Translations under genes and position numbers: made by a program
In this document: piece after piece, positions 6,714-13,577 of the stretch
Numbering within the stretch: position 1 is the stretch's first letter
Layout of the letters: every line of letters begins with the position of its first letter
Notes under the pieces: generated by a model
The model's input: only the letters and a program-made list of their open reading frames with translations
What the model was told of the DNA's origin: nothing
The model's database searches: none
Assembly: GCA_035524895.1 (NCBI GenBank)
Contig: DATLFI010000094.1
Coordinates: 1 to 17,255 of the forward strand
From: DATLFI01 sp035524895
Lineage (GTDB): Bacteria > Acidobacteriota > Thermoanaerobaculia > Multivoradales > Multivoraceae
Direction of reading: 5' to 3'
Length of the DNA stretch: 17,255 bases

Positions 6714-8003
6714 TCACCGGCTGCGCAGCCTGCCTCGTCGTCGCAGCGGCGAACGCTCGTTGCGAGACCGGGCCGGCCGCCGCTCCTCCCAGGCGTCGAC
6801 CCCGGCCACGGAGCAGCGCTCGATCTCCTGTTGCAGCGCGCGTTCGAGCGAGTCGACCAGCGGCTTGTCCTGCCAGGTGGCAATCGACGAGACCGTGCCC
6901 AATGCGGCGCCGCGCGCGGTGCGGCCAGCACGGTGGATGTAGTCCTCGACGCTGTTGGGCAGCTCGAAGTTGATGACGTGATCGATGCCTGGCACGTCGA
7001 TGCCGCGCGACGCCACGTCGGTGGCGACGAGGATGCGGTGCTTGCCTTCACGAAAGCCCTGCAATGCCTCGACGCGGTGGGCCTGCGAGCGATCGGCGTG
7101 GATGCGCTCCGCCTGGTGCCCGGCGCGCTCCAACACCTTGGACAGCCACTCGGCGTCGGTGCGGCGCCGAATGAAGACCAGTGTGCTCCCGCTCACCTCG
7201 TGCAACAGCCCGAGCAGGCAGCGTTTCTTGTCCTCGGGGCTGACCAGGAAGACCCGGTGCCGAATGCCGCTCGCGGCGCGGCCCGCAGGGCTGAGGTCGA
7301 CGACCAGGGGATCGCTGAGGATGCGGGACGCCAGGCGCTCGATGGGCTCCGGCATCGTCGCCGAGAAGAGCATGGTGCGGCGGCGGTTGGGGAGGCGGGC
7401 GAGCACCCGGTAGAGCTGGGGCAGGAACCCGAGGTCGAACATGTGGTCGGCCTCGTCCAACACCAGCTCCACGACCCCGTCGAGCGAGAGCGTGCCGCGC
7501 TCCGCGTGATCGAGCAGGCGACCCGGAGTAGCCACCAGGATGTCGTAGCCGCGCTGCAGGTCGGCGATCTGGGGCTGGATGCGCACACCGCCGATCAGGC
7601 ACACGCTGTCGACGCCGCGGCGCAGCTCGCCCTGGCGACGCCCGGCGATCCGTCGCCCTCGCGGCGGGCGGAACGAGTCGAGGAAGGCCTTGGTCTGGAG
7701 CGCGATCTCGCGCGTCGGGCAGAGGATCAGCCCTTGTGCCTCGCCCCGCTCGAGCCGCAGGATCTGGACCAGCGGCAGGCCGAACGCCGCGGTCTTGCCC
7801 GAGCCGGTTTCCGCGAGACCGATCAGATCGCGGCCAGCCAGAGCCTCTGGGATGACCTGGGCCTGGATGGGCGTCGGGTGCGCGAAGCCCATCTCGGTCA
7901 GGCGACGCTCCACGTCGCGCTCGATGCCCAGCTCGGCGAAGGTCGAGGGGCCTCCCTCGGTGAATTTCTGGGCGATTCCTCCTTCGTACACGCAGTGCAG
8001 CAT
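6714..8003 (-). CDS. DEAD-box ATP-dependent RNA helicase (RhlE-like)
   Basis: A 429-residue RNA helicase from the ATG at 8003. All core motifs are visible: Q motif GFAHPTPIQ (39-47), Walker A AETGSGKT (64-71, K70), PTREIALQ, TPGRLLD, DEAD (183-186), SAT, TLVFIRRR, ATDVASRGIDV and HRAGRTAR. The C-terminal tail is short and basic, without a dedicated RNA-recognition domain, so it fits the RhlE group better than DbpA or CsdA. It probably acts in ribosome assembly or RNA turnover. The start is uncertain: GTG at 8021 is possible, and a good GAAGGAGG lies after the ATG, near codons 7-9, with no ordinary start codon at the right distance. Residues about 112-130 form an Arg-rich insertion after motif Ia that I do not expect in typical relatives. 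The gene heads the block with the NfeD-like and flotillin genes. Confidence 0.93.
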   Translation of the reverse strand: MLHCVYEGGIAQKFTEGGPSTFAELGIERDVERRLTEMGFAHPTPIQAQVIPEALAGRDLIGLAETGSGKTAAFGLPLVQILRLERGEAQGLILCPTREIALQTKAFLDSFRPPRGRRIAGRRQGELRRGVDSVCLIGGVRIQPQIADLQRGYDILVATPGRLLDHAERGTLSLDGVVELVLDEADHMFDLGFLPQLYRVLARLPNRRRTMLFSATMPEPIERLASRILSDPLVVDLSPAGRAASGIRHRVFLVSPEDKKRCLLGLLHEVSGSTLVFIRRRTDAEWLSKVLERAGHQAERIHADRSQAHRVEALQGFREGKHRILVATDVASRGIDVPGIDHVINFELPNSVEDYIHRAGRTARGAALGTVSSIATWQDKPLVDSLERALQQEIERCSVAGVDAWEERRPARSRNERSPLRRRGRLRSR

Positions 8004-8179
8004 AGCGCAGCGGCAACGCACGAAGGAGAATGCCGGCGCCGCGACCCCTCGGCCGTGTCGAGACTCGCGACGCCGGAATCGGCACGAAGAGCCGCCGCGT
8101 CGGTGCGGCGCTCGGGCTGTCCGAAGGAGCGGGCCGGCCTCGGCCTAGCAGTCGTCCATGGGCGGCCCATGGACGATTG
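8004..8179. other. Intergenic region upstream of the helicase
   Basis: Apart from the inverted repeat at 8145-8183 I see no clear sigma-70 promoter or RNA gene. A plus-strand AAGGAG-A-ATG at 8024-8032 opens a long frame (to 9577), but that frame is antisense to the pseudokinase gene and its translation is compositionally a shadow. Confidence 0.4.
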
Positions 8180-8183
8180 CTAG
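8145..8183. terminator. 19-bp inverted repeat between pseudokinase and helicase genes
   Basis: Arms 8145-8163 and 8165-8183 match at 18 of 19 positions around a single central G (8164). The outer ends are CTAG and the inner part contains CCATGG. The stop codon of the minus-strand pseudokinase gene (8180-8182) lies inside the right arm. Transcripts of that gene would fold here immediately after translation ends. There is no U-tract, so it may be a non-canonical terminator, a transcript-stabilising hairpin or a protein-binding palindrome. Confidence 0.55.
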
Positions 8184-11100
8184 CCTCGAACGCCCCGTCC
8201 GCGCCGGATCTCGATCGGCTGCTCCGAGGACCCGATGCGGGTGATGTTCCCGGAGTGATCGGTAGCCTCGGCCCAGATTTCGACGCTGCGCTCGTTGGCG
8301 TGTATCGACACCGGGATCTCTCCGCGATAGCGGTCGGCCGCCACTCGCTCCAGCTCGATGGTCTGGTACTGCCCGCGAGCACGACGCGCGTGGAGCGCTA
8401 CGCTGACCACCGCATAGTCGTCGCGCACCAGGAGCTCGATCAGGATCGGCTCGTTGCGCCGATACTCGACGTCGGCCGCGGAAGCCAAGGTCACAGAGGG
8501 CGGATTCCGATCCGCGGCGGCAAAGGCTTCTTGGGTCCTCGTTCGCAGGCTCGCGAACCTCACGCGATGGCGCTCCGGTACGTCGACCCCCTCGAACATG
8601 GCGAGCGCCTCGTGGAGGCGTCCCGATTCGCCGGTCTGCTCGATCGAGGCGTAGAGCGTGTCCCACCGCTCCTGCGACTGACGCTGCCCCTGGATGCGCT
8701 GCTGGCGGCCACCGAGGCCGGCGCGATCGGGCCACAGCTCCCGCAAGCGAGTCAGCCGGCTCTCTGCCTCTTCGGGCTGGCCGGTGCCGATCAACTCGTC
8801 GACGGACCGCTCTACCTGCGCCGCGGCGCGCTCACGCAGGTCCCAGACGCCCGCGAGCTCGCCGTACTCGGACTCGAAGGCGCGACCCAGCACCAGCGCT
8901 GCGATCGGGTCGCCTCCCTGCAGCGTCGACTCGCCTCGAGCGAGCGATCGGTTGACGGCGCGCGTGCGGTCGAGCAGCGGTTTGGCCTCGAGCGAGGCCT
9001 GGAGGGCCTGCTCCTCCTCCGGAGCGATTCCCCGCAGTACCTGCCGCAGCGCCGCAAGGTTGCGGTTCGACCAGGCAGCCCGCATCGCATCGACGAGCTG
9101 ATCGCGCCGAGCCGCCAGTACCTCTTCGCGAAGCACGCGATAGGCCTCGTAGACCTCGGGCGCCACCGGCTGCTCGGTGCTCTCGACGAGCTCGGAGATG
9201 GCGTCGAGCCGCTGGCGCGCCTGGAGCGGCTGCCCGGCGGCGAGCAAGTCGCTGGCCTCCTGCAGCTCCGGCGGCATCTCGAGCGGAGTCTCTTCAGGCA
9301 GCTCGAGAATCTGCTCGACCACCACCGGCGGCGCTTCGGCCACGGCTGGGGTCTCCGCTTCCCCGCCGCCGAGCATTCCCGGAAGCACCTTGATCGCGAC
9401 GACCACCACGATCGCCAGGATGACCAGGAGGCCCACCGCAGGGATCGCGATCCAGAGCCAGGTCATCGAGCGTCCCGCCGATGCTTTGCCAGCAGCCGCA
9501 GGGGAGGCCCCGGCCGCCGCGGCGGCTGGGGGCGCAGCAGGGCTCGGCGAGGCAGGAGCCGCGGGAGTTGGCGCTGACACCGGGGGGGCCGATTTGGCAG
9601 CGGGAGGCTTGGTCGGCGCGGACTTGCCGCCGGACGACGGCGGCGGTGCGACGACGGGGGGCGGAGCCGGCTTCGCGGACCTTTTGGGCTCAGAGGGCGG
9701 AGCGGGAGCGGCAGCGGCGGATGCCGGCCCTACGGTTCCAGGAGCAGGACTCGGCCGGCTCGCCGCCTCCTTGGGCGCTTCAGCAGGCGGGGCGCCGACT
9801 TTCGCAGCCGGGACCGGAATCATCACGGTCCGGTCCACGGCCGGCGATTCGGGAGATGGCACCGCTCCCGGGATCGGAATCATCACGGTGCCTTCGGCGG
9901 CAGGCGTGGTGCCCATCTTGGTGGTGGCCGGATCGGTGTCACGCGCCGCGGGCGCCGGCATCATCACGGTGCGATCCGTCGGGGCAGGAGCGTCGGCCGG
10001 GGGCGCCTCGGAGGGGGTGTTCGCGAGGCGCTGCGGACGCGGCAAGAACACGGTCTCGTCCACAGCCGCGACCTTGGGCGTCGTCGAAGCCGCCGGTGCT
10101 CCCGGCTCCGTAGCGGCGGGTACCGCGGCCAGCGGGACCGCAGTGGTGGCATCCATCGCCGGCGGCGAGGCGGAGGGTGGCGACGGCGTCGCGGGCGCCA
10201 CTGCCGATTCGGCTCCCGCCAGGGCGCCGCCCGGGTCGATCCCGAGCATCGTCTTGTCCGGGTCGAAGCCCAAGCTGCGCATGTCGACGCCGAGCAACGT
10301 CGGCGCGCCACCTTCTTCGGACTCGGCTTCCTGGTCCTCCTCCCGAAGCTGCTTGGGATCGATCGGGTTGGTCGAGGGCTCCTTGGGTGGCGCGTCGACC
10401 GGCGGCTCCGGAGGTGGCGGAGAAGCCTTCGCCGCTTCGGCCTCCATCAGGCGGCTCGGATCGATACCCAGCATGGTCTTCTCTGGGTCGATGCCCAGCA
10501 TCGTCTTGTCCGGGTCGAAGCCGCCCCAAGTGCTCTCGCCCTCACCCCCCTCACCCCGCCGAGACGACTGCTGCTTGCCGCCCGCCGACTTCGGGTCGTC
10601 GGCGTCGTCTTTTTTGCTCATGACAGGGGATCCTTTCGGCAAGTGTGGGCCAGCGATATGGGAAACCGGAATGATGACAGCCACGGAGTCGGCTCGCGCC
10701 GGCTCGGCCGCGGTGGCGCGTGCCGAGACCGCGCCCCATCGGCGGGCACCACCCCCAGCGAGGCGCAGCGCGGCTATCGGTTGCGTCTCCGCGACACTGG
10801 CGGTCACCCGCGGCATCGCGTGCTGGAGCGCCCGAGAGAGCTCGACGTACGAGTCCGGCCGGGCGGCCGGATCTGGAGAGAGACAGCGCTCGAGGACCAA
10901 CCGTAGCTGCTCTGGGTCGTGCAGCGACTCGCTCGCCCGGCGCGGGAGCTGAACGCTGGGAGCCTCCTCCGCTGGCGCGGCCTGGAGCCCACCCAGCAGC
11001 CGAGTGGCGACCGCAGCCAGCGAAAAGAGATCCGCCCGCCAGAGCGCATCGCCCGCGGCATGCGGCCGACGCACCTCGGGAGCCGCGTAGTCTTCGCTGC

Positions 11101-11611
11101 CGCCGGCGCCCGCCGGCCGCGAGTGGCTCTGCCAGTCGACGGTCAAGAGCGAGGTGCCCCAGCCGACCAGCGAGACACGACCGTCGATGGTCGCGAGGAT
11201 GTTGTCGGGACGCAGGTTCAGGTGCACCAGCCCGTGCAGCGACAGCGTCTCGAGCGCCTCGACCACCTGCAGCAGCACCGGCATCAGGAACGCGGGCGAC
11301 ACCGGCCCGGCATCCGGAAGGGGGTCGCCATCGGCCCAGGCGGTGACCAGATAGGCGTCGTGCGAGGAGGTGAGGCCGTGGTCGAGAATCCGCGGCAAGG
11401 CGGGGTGGCGCAGCGTTCGCAGGACGCCGACCGTGGTCTCGAAGCGGCGCGCGAGCGCCGGCGCAGCCGGGGTCCTCGAGAGCGAGAGTAGCTTCACCGC
11501 CACCGTCGCTCCGGTGTCCGGATGCAGTCCGCGGAAGGTGCGCGCCGAGCCAGTCCAGTTGAGGAGCTGCTCGAGCTGGTAGCGCGCCGTCAGATCAGTC
11601 GCTTCGGGCAT
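8180..11611 (-). CDS. Transmembrane pseudokinase with threonine-motif linker
   Basis: A 1143-residue protein. The ATG at 11611 is preferred over the open frame to 11923 because the kinase fold begins just after it, GAGG lies 8 nt upstream, and the extension would overlap the divergent gene. Residues 8-290 resemble a Pkn2-type Ser/Thr kinase: the beta-3 lysine is kept (TVAVKLL, K40) and so is the APE motif. The glycine loop is degenerate (NWTGSARTF), HRDLKPEN reads HLNLRPDN (130-137) and DFG reads VGWG (149-152). Both catalytic aspartates are gone, so phosphotransfer is unlikely. A disordered Pro/Ala linker (about 330-715) carries three DPxKTMLGIDP-type and four TVMxPxP-type motifs. One membrane helix spans about 717-743. 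The outside part is helical, possibly TPR-like, and ends in an Ig-like beta domain (about 1040-1143, with ATDHSGN). Probably a scaffold or sensor working with the active kinase at 13578. Confidence 0.82.
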   Translation of the reverse strand: MPEATDLTARYQLEQLLNWTGSARTFRGLHPDTGATVAVKLLSLSRTPAAPALARRFETTVGVLRTLRHPALPRILDHGLTSSHDAYLVTAWADGDPLPDAGPVSPAFLMPVLLQVVEALETLSLHGLVHLNLRPDNILATIDGRVSLVGWGTSLLTVDWQSHSRPAGAGGSEDYAAPEVRRPHAAGDALWRADLFSLAAVATRLLGGLQAAPAEEAPSVQLPRRASESLHDPEQLRLVLERCLSPDPAARPDSYVELSRALQHAMPRVTASVAETQPIAALRLAGGGARRWGAVSARATAAEPARADSVAVIIPVSHIAGPHLPKGSPVMSKKDDADDPKSAGGKQQSSRRGEGGEGESTWGGFDPDKTMLGIDPEKTMLGIDPSRLMEAEAAKASPPPPEPPVDAPPKEPSTNPIDPKQLREEDQEAESEEGGAPTLLGVDMRSLGFDPDKTMLGIDPGGALAGAESAVAPATPSPPSASPPAMDATTAVPLAAVPAATEPGAPAASTTPKVAAVDETVFLPRPQRLANTPSEAPPADAPAPTDRTVMMPAPAARDTDPATTKMGTTPAAEGTVMIPIPGAVPSPESPAVDRTVMIPVPAAKVGAPPAEAPKEAASRPSPAPGTVGPASAAAAPAPPSEPKRSAKPAPPPVVAPPPSSGGKSAPTKPPAAKSAPPVSAPTPAAPASPSPAAPPAAAAAGASPAAAGKASAGRSMTWLWIAIPAVGLLVILAIVVVVAIKVLPGMLGGGEAETPAVAEAPPVVVEQILELPEETPLEMPPELQEASDLLAAGQPLQARQRLDAISELVESTEQPVAPEVYEAYRVLREEVLAARRDQLVDAMRAAWSNRNLAALRQVLRGIAPEEEQALQASLEAKPLLDRTRAVNRSLARGESTLQGGDPIAALVLGRAFESEYGELAGVWDLRERAAAQVERSVDELIGTGQPEEAESRLTRLRELWPDRAGLGGRQQRIQGQRQSQERWDTLYASIEQTGESGRLHEALAMFEGVDVPERHRVRFASLRTRTQEAFAAADRNPPSVTLASAADVEYRRNEPILIELLVRDDYAVVSVALHARRARGQYQTIELERVAADRYRGEIPVSIHANERSVEIWAEATDHSGNITRIGSSEQPIEIRRGRGVRG
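9811..10055 (-). repeat. Repeated TVM(I/M)P motif segment
   Basis: Four motifs of the form T-V-(M/F)-(I/M/L)-P lie in the linker: RTVMIPVP, GTVMIPIP, RTVMMPAP and ETVFLPRP. Two DNA copies, at 9811-9830 and 9871-9890, differ at two of 20 positions and are spaced exactly 60 bp apart. A third lies near 9959-9970 and a diverged fourth near 10042-10055. Each puts a threonine in a short hydrophobic/proline context. Confidence 0.7.
10235..10520 (-). repeat. Three DPxKTMLGIDP-type repeats
   Basis: Two tandem copies (about 10458-10520, threonines T370 and T379 of the long product) and one distant copy (about 10235-10270, T454) encode D-P-x-K-T-M-L-G-I-D-P. DNA identity between copies is high, which suggests recent duplication or strong selection on the peptide. 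Confidence 0.75.
10631..10636 (-). promoter_or_regulatory. Internal ribosome binding site in the pseudokinase gene
   Basis: AAAGGA on the minus strand lies 9 nt before an in-frame ATG (10619-10621). The peptide from there, M-S-K-K-D-D-A-D-D-P-K, looks like a natural N-terminus. It would yield an 813-residue product with linker, membrane helix and outer domain but no kinase domain. Confidence 0.45.
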
Positions 11612-11684
11612 AGGTCCTCGACAATAGTACCCTCTGGTTTCGCGCTTGGCTCCGCAGTAGGCGAACGTTCGGCTCGATCCAGCC
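11612..11684. promoter_or_regulatory. Divergent intergenic region, pseudokinase / MutS-like
   Basis: Only 73 bp separate the two divergent starts, so promoters for both genes must lie here or overlap the coding ends. On the minus strand TACTATTGT near 11619-11628 is AT-richer than its surroundings and could hold a -10 element. I find no convincing -35 for either direction. Confidence 0.35.
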
Positions 11685-13319
11685 ATGGTCCCAGGCTCCA
11701 GCCTCGCGAACATCGAGATCCCGGACCTGCTCCACGAGCAGGCGCACTCCGGGGTCGACCACCAGGCGCTGCTAGAGGTTCTCGGTCTCGCTTTCCTCGG
11801 GCGCGAGCTGGGCACGCAGATCCACGACGCGCTCGCGCGCGCCACGGTGCCCGATAGCCAATGGCAGCCAGGCCTGTTCGCCTCGGACATCTTCCTGCGC
11901 CGCTTGATCGAGAGCAGCTTCACGCTGCAGATCGGCGGGCGGCGCTATCCCGTGAACCACGACTTCCTGTTCCGGTCGCTGGCCCACGCCCCGACCGATC
12001 TCGCCACGATCGCGATGCGCCAGGGGGTGCTTCGCGAGCTGGACGCAGACGAGATCCTGCGCGAACGCACTTACGCGCTCTACCGCGAGATCTTCGATCT
12101 GCTCTCGCTCATGAAGACGCCGGGCTACCACGGAGCGATCGAGCTGGCGGCATTCCATCTCGACATCTTCCGCCAGGCCAAACTGGTCATCGACTTCATG
12201 GACGAGAGCTTCGCCGGCGCCGCCTCCGCGCTCCGCCGGCTCCACGACTCGGCGTCGGCATGGCGGGAGAGCGAGGAGTACCGCACCCTGGTCGACCTGC
12301 TGGAGCTCGAGTCGAGCCTGGCGCGGCTGGGTCTCCAGGTCACCGTGGGCGGGGACGGACGCCTGCGCGAGCTCACCGTGCACCGGGTCGAAGAGCCAAG
12401 CCGCAACCGGTTCTACCGGCGACCCTTGCGCCGGCTGCTCGACCGTTGGCGACTGCTCTACCGCGGCTACCCGATGTCCAACCGGGAGCTGATGGATCGC
12501 CTGGTGAACGATGTCTTCCGCCAAGTCTCTCCGGCGCTGGTGCCGCTGGTGCAGGTGCTCGGCCACCTCGAGGTGTACCTCACGGCGCGCTCGTTCCGCG
12601 ATCGCGCCACGAGCCTGGGTCTCGAGACCAGCCTCGCCAGCTTCGACGAAGGCGCGCCGCTCCGACTCGAGCGGCTCTTCAACCCGCTCCTGTTGGATCA
12701 GGCGCGACCACCCGTGCCCTGCACCATCGAGTCGCGAGGCACAGCGCCGATCACACTCGTCACCGGACCCAACTCGGGCGGCAAGACCCGGCTGCTGCAG
12801 TCGATCGCGCTGGCCCAGCTCCTCGGCCAGTCCGGACTGTACGCACCCTGCGGGGCAGCGCGGCTGCGAGTCGAGAACGGGCTCTTCGTGTCGCTGGTGG
12901 AGGAAGAAGGCGCGAGCCAGACCGAAGGCCGCCTCGGGCGCGAGCTGGTGCGCATCCGCAGTCTGTTCGAGGAGATGTCCCGCGGCTCCATGGTGATCCT
13001 GGACGAGCTCTGCTCGGGCACCAACCCGTCCGAGGGGACCGAGGTCTTCGCCATGGTCCTGCGCCTACTGCGGCGAGTCGAGCCCAGGGCGTTCGCGACC
13101 ACGCACTTCCTGGACTTCGCGCGCACCCTGCGCGACCAGGGCGCGATCCACGGCCTCGAGTTCCTCCAGGTCGAGGTCGACGCTCGACTCGAGTCCACCT
13201 ACCAGTTCGAGCCGGGGGTTGCGGAGACTTCGCTCGCGGCGCTCACGGCGGAGCGCCTGGGAGTCACCTTCGAGCGGCTCGCGGCCAAGCTGGAGGATCG
13301 GGAGGCGGGCCCAGGCTAG
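11685..13319 (+). CDS. MutS-family ATPase lacking mismatch-recognition and Smr domains
   Basis: A 544-residue protein. Residues 1-340 are mostly helical and fit the lever/clamp core of MutS proteins. Residues 340-540 are the ABC-type MutS ATPase, with Walker A TGPNSGGKT (360-368), Walker B MVILDEL followed by CSGTNPSEG (436-451), and a switch histidine in FATTHF. The SGTNP-x-EG sequence resembles the MutS2 consensus (GAGTDP-x-EG) more than MutS1. However, there is no N-terminal mismatch-binding domain, no C-terminal Smr nuclease and no helix-turn-helix dimerisation tail. Such short MutS homologues are poorly characterised; DNA-structure binding is a guess. The ATG at 11685 has only a weak ribosome site. 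The gene is divergent from the pseudokinase gene and about 260 bp upstream of a kinase on the same strand. Confidence 0.88.
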   Translation: MVPGSSLANIEIPDLLHEQAHSGVDHQALLEVLGLAFLGRELGTQIHDALARATVPDSQWQPGLFASDIFLRRLIESSFTLQIGGRRYPVNHDFLFRSLAHAPTDLATIAMRQGVLRELDADEILRERTYALYREIFDLLSLMKTPGYHGAIELAAFHLDIFRQAKLVIDFMDESFAGAASALRRLHDSASAWRESEEYRTLVDLLELESSLARLGLQVTVGGDGRLRELTVHRVEEPSRNRFYRRPLRRLLDRWRLLYRGYPMSNRELMDRLVNDVFRQVSPALVPLVQVLGHLEVYLTARSFRDRATSLGLETSLASFDEGAPLRLERLFNPLLLDQARPPVPCTIESRGTAPITLVTGPNSGGKTRLLQSIALAQLLGQSGLYAPCGAARLRVENGLFVSLVEEEGASQTEGRLGRELVRIRSLFEEMSRGSMVILDELCSGTNPSEGTEVFAMVLRLLRRVEPRAFATTHFLDFARTLRDQGAIHGLEFLQVEVDARLESTYQFEPGVAETSLAALTAERLGVTFERLAAKLEDREAGPG

Positions 13320-13577
13320 CCCTCCGGGTAGGATCGCCGAGACCGGCCCGGGAGAAGCGTCCAGCCTCCAGGCCACGGCACGGTTGCAGCCCCACAGAAG
13401 CCGTGCCGTTTCACCCGGAGCGGGGCCCAGCGCGCCTCCGGGATCGCCCCCATTTTCCCACCGATCCGCTACACTTCTGCGGGGTTATCCGTGCCTCGCC
13501 GAGATGTTCGGACCGAGCCGGCATCGGCGCTGGCGGCCTTTTGTTCGCTCGCGCGTGCCCCCAACGCAGGACCCAAC
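13320..13577. other. Intergenic leader before the Ser/Thr kinase
   Basis: This 258-bp stretch holds no gene I can support. It has a small inverted repeat (CCCGGAG 13414-13420, CTCCGGG 13436-13442) and a TACACT hexamer at 13470-13475 that could be a -10 element. A GTG at 13491 opens the kinase frame early. Confidence 0.4.
13470..13475 (+). promoter_or_regulatory. Possible -10 element (TACACT)
   Basis: TACACT matches TATAAT at four of six positions in a locally AT-richer stretch. No good -35 is seen 16-18 bp upstream. If used, transcription would start near 13482, leaving a leader of about 95 nt before GTG 13578. Confidence 0.22.

Noticed and set aside
6831..8183. 450-codon plus-strand frame opposite the helicase
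   Set aside because: Antisense to all DEAD-box motifs; no independent support.
8030..9577. 515-codon plus-strand frame with AAGGAG-A-ATG start
   Set aside because: It is antisense to the pseudokinase gene's outer domain; its translation shows no family motifs and fits a high-GC shadow.
9177..10952. 591-codon plus-strand frame rich in Gly/Ala/Ser
   Set aside because: Complement of the Pro/Ala-rich pseudokinase linker; the low-complexity composition is explained by the sense gene.
11612..11684. TCGACA as a -35 for the MutS-like gene
   Set aside because: No plausible -10 lies 16-18 bp downstream.
13414..13442. CCCGGAG/CTCCGGG inverted repeat as terminator of the MutS-like gene
   Set aside because: Only 7 bp, a 15-nt loop, no U-tract and nearly 100 bp after the stop; expected by chance at this GC.
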